The notes beneath the pieces were generated by a model that was not told where the DNA came from, did no database searches, and saw only the letters and a program-made list of their open reading frames with translations. Below, one piece after another: positions 1 through 3,678 of a stretch of DNA of 5,579 nt (position 1 is its first letter; every line of letters begins with the position of its first letter). The stretch covers positions 1 through 5,579 of the forward strand of contig CAMYAA010000090.1 of the NCBI GenBank assembly GCA_947253615.1, given 5' to 3'. Source of the DNA: an uncultured Sutterellaceae bacterium (GTDB lineage Bacteria > Pseudomonadota > Gammaproteobacteria > Burkholderiales > Burkholderiaceae_F). The position numbers and the translations under genes are program-made.

Positions 1-35
1 GCCTTTGATTTAGGGCTCGAATTGGGGTTAATCAT

Positions 36-72
36 AAGAAAAGGCCAGATTCCCGAAGGAATCCAGCCTTTT
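36..72 (-). terminator. Intrinsic terminator of the flavoprotein gene
   Basis: A long hairpin lies about 30 bases past the stop codon of the flavoprotein gene. Outer arms are 39-45 and 66-72 (AAAAGGC/GCCTTTT) and inner arms are 48-53 and 58-63 (GATTCC/GGAATC). Read as minus-strand RNA, the loop is a C(UUCG)G tetraloop, and the two dinucleotides between the stems (46-47, 64-65) form tandem U-G wobbles, giving one continuous 15-bp stem. As plus-strand RNA the same dinucleotides would be C-A mismatches. The 3' arm ends in UUUU followed by CUU. The wobbles, loop and U-run all point to function on the minus strand. Confidence 0.88.
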
Positions 73-100
73 GTCTCAAAGGGACTAACCGAAGTTAATC

Positions 101-1519
101 TTACTTCTTAGCCTTGGTGTCAACGTAGATGACAGCCTGTTGTCCAGCGATACGACCGAAGGTGATGATGTCAGCCTGAGCGTTACCACCTAAACGGTTA
201 CCACCGTGAACGCCACCCGTGACTTCACCAGCAGCATAGAAGCCAGGAATCGGCTTGCCTTGCTTGTTGATGACTTGAGCGTCCTTATTGATCTTGATAC
301 CGCCCATGGTGTGGTGAACAGCCGGAGCGATCTTGATGGCGTAGAACGGAGCCGTCGTTAAGTCGAGCGGCATGTCAGCACGGCCGAATTCGTCCTTGCC
401 AGCCTTCTTACCAGCGTCATAAGCCTTAACCGTCGCTTCGAGGACCTTCGGATCCATCTTGAGCTTCGTGGCCAATTCAGCGATCGTCGGAGCAGAAACC
501 GTGTAGTCGTGCTTGATGTACTTGTTCGTAGCCTTCAAGCTCTTCTGCATGACAGAATCAAAGAAGAGGTAAGCGTACTTGCCAGGCTGCTTGAGAATAG
601 CAGCGGAGACAGCGTCACGCGTGGAGATTTCGTTGTAGAAGCGCTTGCCGTTTTGGTTCACGAGGATAGCACCGTTACCACGAACAGCTTCCGTGATGAG
701 TTCGCCAACGCCAGGAACGACCGTCGGGTGAATCTGAATTTGGGCCATGTCGACCGTGTCAGCACCAGCCTTTTCAGCTAAGACGAGACCGTCACCCGTA
801 GCACCCGGATGGTTCGTCGTGATCATGCCATCGTAGTCAGGACGATACTTCGTCACGAGCTTGATGTTAGCAGCGAAGCCACCAGCAGCGTCAATCACGG
901 CCGGAGCGTTGATCACGTATTCTTCACCCTTCTTGTCCTTGACCTTGAGGCCAACCACAACGCCGTCTTTTTCAACTAACTTGAGAGCGGTCGTGGAGGT
1001 TAAGACGGTGATGTTGTCCTTACGAGCACGCACAGCGCTCCAGAGGGTCTTGATGACTTCAGGACCAACAGCGGCGCCACCGGTCGGGCGGTGAGCACGC
1101 TTCTGGGAAGCGCCACCCATCATACCGACGTCACGGAAGTCGCCACCGAGAGCGAGTAACCATTCAACGGCGTTAGGCGCATTGTTCACGAGCGTACGGA
1201 CTAATTCAGGGTTGTTAAGGTTATGACCACCCTTCATCGTATCCTGGAAGTGGGATTCGATGCTGTCCTTAATGCCATGCATCTTCTGCACGGACGTTTC
1301 AGCAGCGTTCAAACCACCCGTTGCACGGATCGTGTTACCGCCGAAGATACCCATCTTTTCAACCACGATGACCTTAGCACCGAGGTTAGCTGCCTCAACA
1401 GCAGCGGCAAGACCAGCACCACCCGCACCGATCACAGCGATGTCGGTGTTAACGTTTTCGTGGGCTTGAACCGAACCGAAAGCAGTGGTCACAGCAAGAG
1501 CAACAAACAACTTTTTCAT
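101..1519 (-). CDS. Exported FAD-dependent fumarate-reductase-family flavoprotein (flavocytochrome c type, no heme domain)
   Basis: This 472-residue protein belongs to the fumarate reductase/flavocytochrome c flavoprotein family, whose members reduce fumarate, urocanate or related unsaturated acids in the periplasm. Residues 1-19 form a Sec signal peptide (KK, hydrophobic core, VQA before H20), with no twin arginine. GAGGAG at 31-36 is the FAD dinucleotide-binding glycine motif. Residues matching the Shewanella Fcc3 active site are visible: H264 (QIHPT), E277 (TEAVRG), R301 (STRD, the proton donor in the family), H402/H403 (VHHTMGG) and R442 (GGVHGGNRLGG, also the C-terminal FAD-binding segment). 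The tetraheme domain of Fcc3 is absent, so electrons presumably come from a separate cytochrome c; none is encoded here. The start is supported by AGAGGTC at 1526-1532, seven bases upstream. The gene appears monocistronic, between its own leader and a strong terminator. Alanine codons are nearly all GCT, suggesting high expression. The substrate cannot be told from sequence. Confidence 0.93.
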   Translation of the reverse strand: MKKLFVALAVTTAFGSVQAHENVNTDIAVIGAGGAGLAAAVEAANLGAKVIVVEKMGIFGGNTIRATGGLNAAETSVQKMHGIKDSIESHFQDTMKGGHNLNNPELVRTLVNNAPNAVEWLLALGGDFRDVGMMGGASQKRAHRPTGGAAVGPEVIKTLWSAVRARKDNITVLTSTTALKLVEKDGVVVGLKVKDKKGEEYVINAPAVIDAAGGFAANIKLVTKYRPDYDGMITTNHPGATGDGLVLAEKAGADTVDMAQIQIHPTVVPGVGELITEAVRGNGAILVNQNGKRFYNEISTRDAVSAAILKQPGKYAYLFFDSVMQKSLKATNKYIKHDYTVSAPTIAELATKLKMDPKVLEATVKAYDAGKKAGKDEFGRADMPLDLTTAPFYAIKIAPAVHHTMGGIKINKDAQVINKQGKPIPGFYAAGEVTGGVHGGNRLGGNAQADIITFGRIAGQQAVIYVDTKAKK

Positions 1520-1525
1520 TTAATT

Positions 1526-1532
1526 GACCTCT
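1526..1532 (-). promoter_or_regulatory. Ribosome binding site of the flavoprotein gene
   Basis: On the minus strand this reads AGAGGTC, seven bases before the ATG at 1519. It is a good Shine-Dalgarno core (AGAGGT) and fixes the start, which also puts the signal peptide exactly at the N-terminus. Confidence 0.75.
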
Positions 1533-1545
1533 AAGTCGAATGAAC

Positions 1546-1562
1546 AAAGGCATAACGCCTTT
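1546..1562 (-). promoter_or_regulatory. Small hairpin in the flavoprotein 5' leader
   Basis: Arms AAAGGC (1546-1551) and GCCTTT (1557-1562) enclose a five-base loop. It sits 26 bases upstream of the flavoprotein start and just upstream of the ribosome binding site on the minus strand. On the plus strand it is followed by further T residues, so it could instead stop antisense transcription coming from the right end of that gene. No plus-strand gene feeds it, so the leader reading seems more likely. Function is unproven. Confidence 0.4.
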
Positions 1563-1584
1563 TTTAAAAGAAAGAATTCTTCTA

Positions 1585-1608
1585 CCACCTAGGGAGTATC
1601 CTAAGTGG
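1585..1608. promoter_or_regulatory. 24-bp imperfect dyad upstream of the flavoprotein gene (operator or leader hairpin)
   Basis: Arms CCACCTAGG (1585-1593) and CCTAAGTGG (1600-1608) are inverted repeats matching at 8 of 9 positions, with a six-base spacer. In minus-strand RNA the single mismatch becomes a G-U wobble, so the whole 9-bp stem could pair. It lies 66-89 bases upstream of the flavoprotein ATG, where an operator or a leader hairpin would be expected. I do not recognise the motif as the site of a known regulator. Confidence 0.45.
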
Positions 1609-1754
1609 ATTTTGAACGTCCTCAGTCTAATCGATTGGAATGTTAAGATTTTTTGAAAACCTAACCAAAAGCAAAAACCCAAAAAGTTCTTGATTTGTCA
1701 ACGATTAAGCTAATTCATGGGAGTCATATTAGCCAAGGGTTAGCCATTTTTATA

Positions 1755-1770
1755 TACGTAAGCCTACGTA
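1755..1770. promoter_or_regulatory. Paired TACGTA half-sites (possible operator)
   Basis: TACGTA occurs at 1755-1760 and 1765-1770, exactly 10 bp apart, so both half-sites face the same side of the helix. Each is itself palindromic. It is about 235 bases upstream of the flavoprotein start, plausible for an upstream activator site but too little for naming a regulator. Confidence 0.35.
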
Positions 1771-1929
1771 ATTCGGGTAAGTGACTTTATTTTGTGTAAG
1801 GCATGGGGTTATTGGAAAAGAATGAATTTGACACCCTTATTTGAAACTTAGCGTAACACTAAAGGATACTAGGGAAATCGCCTATCTAATAATAAGGATC
1901 GGTAAGACAAATTTATGTTGTCGAGAGGC

Positions 1930-1983
1930 GTGAATTTTTGACACCGGAAAATTTGCTATAGGAAATAACTATAAAAAATTCAC
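1930..1983. repeat. 10-bp perfect inverted repeat GTGAATTTTT/AAAAATTCAC
   Basis: Arms at 1930-1939 and 1974-1983 are perfectly complementary and separated by 34 bases of AT-rich sequence. The left arm overlaps a TTGACACC copy (1938-1945), which also occurs at 1828-1835 in a similar context (TGAATTTGACACC). TTGACA resembles a plus-strand -35 element, but neither copy has a good -10 at 16-18 bp, and no plus-strand gene follows. Confidence 0.4.
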
Positions 1984-2162
1984 AATCAATAGCCTACCTA
2001 ATCCTTAGGGTTAGCCATAACGGGAGGGGTAGGTTGGACACTCGGAGGGGGTGAGTGTCGATGAAGCGGAAAAAAGGGGTGAAGTGTACGGGCTTTTTTA
2101 GGAGCCGTCACGGCCCTGATGGGTAATTTCCCCTTTTTAGGGGAGGTGGGGGTGCTGATAGG

Positions 2163-2200
2163 AAAAACGTCCTGAAACACGAGGGGTGCTTCAGGACGTT
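2163..2200 (-). terminator. Intrinsic terminator of the thioredoxin/flavin reductase operon
   Basis: Perfect 11-bp arms AACGTCCTGAA (2166-2176) and TTCAGGACGTT (2190-2200) enclose a 13-base loop that may pair further (CAC/GTG). On the minus strand the stem runs directly into a five-T tract (complement of 2163-2167). It starts 24 bases past the flavin reductase stop codon. The plus-strand reading lacks a T-tract, so this terminates minus-strand transcription. Confidence 0.9.
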
Positions 2201-2224
2201 GGGTCTAAACGGGGTTAACGAGGA

Positions 2225-2800
2225 TTAATCGCGCAACTTTTCAGACCATTTATGGTGTGAGCCACGAGTGAACCAATGGTCGGACCCGGCCGCATGCATG
2301 GTGGTTTCTTCTTGACCATCCGTGATGAGGTGAGCGCCATCCCAATAGGGTTCGCGCACGTGGGCCGCGACGATTTCGCCAATGGCGATCCCTTTGTTTT
2401 CAAAGAGACGTTCGTCAACGAGACGACATTCCAAGTGAGCCAGGGCACCGTTTACTAACGGGGCTTTGATCACGGAGCTGGGTAACTTTTCGATGCCCAA
2501 GTGTTTGAACTTATCACCGACGTCACGGCCATGAACGGTACCCGAGACGAGCATTTCACGACGCATGGCGGTGCCAGGAATCGAAATACCAAATTCTTTG
2601 GTGAAAAGAATATTTTGGAACGTCGTATGACACTTATCCAAGACCACGATCACTTGAGGGTGCTCTCCCATTTCGAAGAGCGTATTCCAAGCATTGGCCA
2701 TCACGTTATCCACCCCTTGGGGGCTTTGGGAAGTGACCATGACGGTCGGGCTACCCGTCAATAAGCTATAAGCTTTGGAAACAGGAATATCGATCAACAT
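2225..2800 (-). CDS. Flavin reductase family protein (flavoredoxin/DIM6-NTAB type)
   Basis: This 191-residue protein fits the flavin reductase-like domain family (split-barrel FMN proteins such as flavoredoxin), cytosolic and single-domain. Recognisable blocks are GSPTVMVTSQ...NVMANAW at about residues 16-38 (the strand and loop that contact flavin), GTVHGRDVGDKF at about 87-98, and a closing block of the LECRLVDE...GEIVAAHVRE type at about 123-149. Known members bind FMN and reduce it with NAD(P)H or pass electrons to partner proteins; the partner is not visible. It is the second gene of a minus-strand operon, starting 20 bases after the thioredoxin-like gene and followed by a strong terminator. 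The ribosome binding site is weak (GGGG, 11 bases upstream), so translational coupling is likely. Family is clear; physiological role is not. Confidence 0.9.
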   Translation of the reverse strand: MLIDIPVSKAYSLLTGSPTVMVTSQSPQGVDNVMANAWNTLFEMGEHPQVIVVLDKCHTTFQNILFTKEFGISIPGTAMRREMLVSGTVHGRDVGDKFKHLGIEKLPSSVIKAPLVNGALAHLECRLVDERLFENKGIAIGEIVAAHVREPYWDGAHLITDGQEETTMHAAGSDHWFTRGSHHKWSEKLRD

Positions 2801-2820
2801 AGCGTGGCTTACCCCAGGGA

Positions 2821-3144
2821 TTAGAGGGCTTTCTGAACGAAAGCGCGCAATTCAGCCGGGGTCTGCACTTCAACAATGCGATCCACTTCTTGCTGGTTCT
2901 TGAAGATCATCATCGTGGGGATGCGCTTCACGTTGAACACCTCGCGAAGGGCGGGTTCTTGTTCGCAGTTAGCAGCCAAGAACGTGATCTTGCCGGCGAA
3001 TTCTTTGGCGAAAGCCATGTAGAAGGGCTGCGCACGACGGCAGTCCACACACCAAGGAGCACCCACGGCCAAAATCACAGGATTGGCATCGGTGCGGATG
3101 ATTTCTTGAGCTTCTGCAAGGGTAACTTGTTTAACATCAGACAT
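2821..3144 (-). CDS. Thioredoxin-family protein with CVDC active site
   Basis: A 107-residue single-domain thioredoxin fold of usual length, without signal peptide, so cytosolic. The redox motif is W31-C32-V33-D34-C35, in place of the canonical WCGPC of thioredoxin A; the conserved cis-proline is P76 (RIPT, before TMMIFK). An extra cysteine, C60, follows the third strand. The CxDC form suggests altered redox potential or partner choice, and the protein should not be called TrxA. AAGAGAG at 3151-3157 is a good ribosome binding site six bases before the ATG. It is the first gene of an operon with a flavin reductase and diverges from nrdA, whose product needs a dithiol reductant. A role in reducing NrdA is therefore plausible but is inference. 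Its leader carries a terminator-like hairpin. Confidence 0.92.
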   Translation of the reverse strand: MSDVKQVTLAEAQEIIRTDANPVILAVGAPWCVDCRRAQPFYMAFAKEFAGKITFLAANCEQEPALREVFNVKRIPTMMIFKNQQEVDRIVEVQTPAELRAFVQKAL

Positions 3145-3157
3145 TGTTTTCTCTCTT

Positions 3158-3219
3158 AAAAAAATGTCAGATCAAAGGGATCTTCGATTTGTGTTGATGG
3201 CAAATCGCTTTAATCTGAC
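3158..3219 (-). promoter_or_regulatory. Terminator-like hairpin in the thioredoxin gene leader (candidate attenuator)
   Basis: In minus-strand RNA a 12-bp basal stem forms between 3208-3219 and 3166-3177, with one G-U wobble (a C-A mismatch on the plus strand). Then comes a seven-base bulge (3178-3184), a second perfect 7-bp stem (CGATTTG 3185-3191 with CAAATCG 3201-3207) and a nine-base loop. The stem is followed by A and seven U residues (3158-3164), which abut the ribosome binding site at 3151-3157. A short competing hairpin, TGACT/AGTCA (3216-3230), overlaps the 5' arm. The structure resembles an attenuator or leader terminator. Confidence 0.55.
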
Positions 3220-3239
3220 TTAATCAGTCAACTTTTAAA

Positions 3240-3268
3240 ATCGTATCATGAATTCCCCTTTTAGGAAA
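3240..3268 (-). promoter_or_regulatory. Weak promoter candidate for the thioredoxin operon
   Basis: On the minus strand, TGATACGAT contains an extended -10 (TG, one base, TACGAT at 3245-3240), with TTTCCT at 3268-3263 as a poor -35 across 17 bp. Transcription would begin near 3233, immediately before the leader hairpin. The -35 match is weak, so this is only a candidate. Confidence 0.25.
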
Positions 3269-3292
3269 GAGTAGGCGAAATTTTGGTGTAAA

Positions 3293-3308
3293 CCCTTGTT
3301 AACAAGGG
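3293..3308. promoter_or_regulatory. 16-bp perfect palindrome in the divergent regulatory region
   Basis: CCCTTGTTAACAAGGG is perfectly self-complementary with no spacer, so it suits a DNA-binding dimer better than an RNA hairpin. It lies about 150 bases upstream of the thioredoxin start and 370 upstream of nrdA, close behind the candidate thioredoxin promoter. I do not recognise the regulator. A perfect 16-bp palindrome is not expected by chance in a window this small. Confidence 0.5.
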
Positions 3309-3332
3309 GCTCGCAACGCAAAAATAGCCCTG

Positions 3333-3361
3333 GCCCTATCCCCCAAACAAGGGATAAGGGC
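3333..3361. promoter_or_regulatory. GC-rich hairpin in the divergent region
   Basis: Arms GCCCTATCCC (3333-3342) and GGGATA-A-GGGC (3351-3361) form a 10-bp stem with one bulged A and an eight-base loop. On the minus strand a five-T run follows about eight bases after the stem, farther than a typical terminator. It could insulate the two divergent transcripts, but no clear function can be assigned. Confidence 0.35.
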
Positions 3362-3436
3362 AAATGCTCATATCCTTAAAAGCATTGATTTTCGGAAGAA
3401 GTGAACAATACCTATGGTGGTAGTAGGTTTAGTCTA

Positions 3437-3465
3437 TTGATTTTATGAATTTTGTTCGGTAGTAT
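3437..3465 (+). promoter_or_regulatory. Candidate sigma-70 promoter of nrdA
   Basis: TTGATT (3437-3442) and TAGTAT (3460-3465) are separated by the optimal 17 bp, each matching the consensus at 4 of 6 positions including the key TTGA, TA and final T. Transcription would start near 3472 and leave a leader of about 200 bases, with both NrdR-like boxes just downstream of the start, where a repressor could block the polymerase. Confidence 0.35.
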
Positions 3466-3489
3466 CATTGGGCTTTTCGGGATTTCTGA

Positions 3490-3505
3490 CCACAATAATT
3501 TGTGT
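3490..3505 (+). promoter_or_regulatory. NrdR-box-like site 1
   Basis: This 16-bp site agrees with the NrdR box consensus (acaCwAtATaTwGtgt) at 13 of 16 positions, with CCACAA and TTGTGT outer arms; CACAA (3491-3495) and TTGTG (3500-3504) form a perfect dyad. NrdR is a zinc-finger/ATP-cone repressor of ribonucleotide reductase genes in most bacteria and binds paired boxes. It lies 174 bases upstream of nrdA, and a second, weaker match lies exactly 31 bp on. Confidence 0.5.
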
Positions 3506-3520
3506 TTGTTTAGTAATAGA

Positions 3521-3536
3521 CCACAACTTAACGTAA
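3521..3536 (+). promoter_or_regulatory. NrdR-box-like site 2 (weaker)
   Basis: This site starts 31 bp after site 1, leaving 15 bp between them, which is the three-turn spacing typical of NrdR box pairs. It shares GACCACAA (from two bases upstream) with site 1 and keeps the central G-T of the right arm, but matches the consensus at only about 9 of 16 positions. The spacing, more than the sequence, supports it. Confidence 0.35.
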
Positions 3537-3581
3537 GAAACCAAATTATCCGAACTAAGAAAATCCTGAACCATTGTGTTG

Positions 3582-3600
3582 TTGGGTTTGAGAGCCCAAT
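3582..3600 (+). other. Short inverted repeat in the nrdA leader
   Basis: TTGGG and CCCAA form a 5-bp stem with an eight-base loop about 80-95 bases upstream of nrdA. The right arm (GCCCAATG, 3593-3600) is also complementary to CATTGGGC at 3466-3473. Few T residues follow, so it is unlikely to be a terminator. It may have no function. Confidence 0.2.
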
Positions 3601-3668
3601 GGGTGTTTTCAGTTAAATTTAGATAGTGACTAACTAGGTTTAATTGGGGGCGCCACCTTCCTTTAGCC

Positions 3669-3673
3669 GAGAG
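3669..3673 (+). promoter_or_regulatory. Ribosome binding site of nrdA
   Basis: GAGAG lies five bases before the ATG at 3679. It is a modest Shine-Dalgarno match, but the in-frame stop at 3664-3666 rules out an earlier start. Confidence 0.55.
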
Positions 3674-3678
3674 TTTTA

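Larger units (their letters stand above)
1736..2018. repeat. 12-bp direct repeat AGGGTTAGCCAT (1736-1747 and 2007-2018)
   Basis: Two exact copies of AGGGTTAGCCAT lie 271 bases apart, start to start, in the same non-coding interval. The core TTAGCC occurs a third time at 1729-1734, eleven bases before the copy at 1740-1745. The element could be a regulator site or a remnant of a duplication; nothing else in the sequence decides between these. Confidence 0.5.
1520..2162. other. Long non-coding interval between the flavoprotein and flavin reductase genes
   Basis: About 640 bases with no credible gene on either strand. The part nearest the flavoprotein (1560-2000) is AT-rich and must contain its promoter, but I could not fix a convincing -35/-10 pair. 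It holds the dyads at 1546-1562 and 1585-1608, paired TACGTA half-sites, a 10-bp inverted repeat, a 12-bp direct repeat and two copies of TTGACACC. From about 2020 to 2160 the plus strand becomes G-rich, with hairpins at 2037-2059 (GACACTC/GAGTGTC, perfect 7 bp) and near 2129-2144 (TCCCCT/AGGGGA around TTTT). The only frame in the G-rich part encodes a proline-rich peptide that looks like composition noise. Confidence 0.6.

Noticed and set aside
509..1534. Plus-strand frames antisense to the flavoprotein gene
   Set aside because: They mirror a well-supported coding gene and show no family motifs.
1449..1682. Minus-strand frame of 77 codons overlapping the start of the flavoprotein gene
   Set aside because: It runs out of frame through the leader and signal-peptide region, with a composition unlike a real protein; the flavoprotein has a clear ribosome binding site and start.
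1696..1701. Minus-strand TTGACA as a -35 element of the flavoprotein promoter
   Set aside because: No acceptable -10 hexamer lies 16-18 bp downstream (T-rich GTTTTT only).
1828..1966. Plus-strand TTGACA copies as tandem promoters for a small RNA
   Set aside because: Neither copy has a -10 at suitable spacing, and no plus-strand terminator follows; kept only as repeats.
1998..2180. 60-codon minus-strand frame encoding a proline-rich peptide
   Set aside because: It is a by-product of the G-rich plus strand, overlaps the terminator hairpin, and has no recognisable domain.
2276..3159. Plus-strand frames antisense to the flavin reductase and thioredoxin genes
   Set aside because: They are shadows of two genes with clear family signatures; the peptides resemble nothing known.
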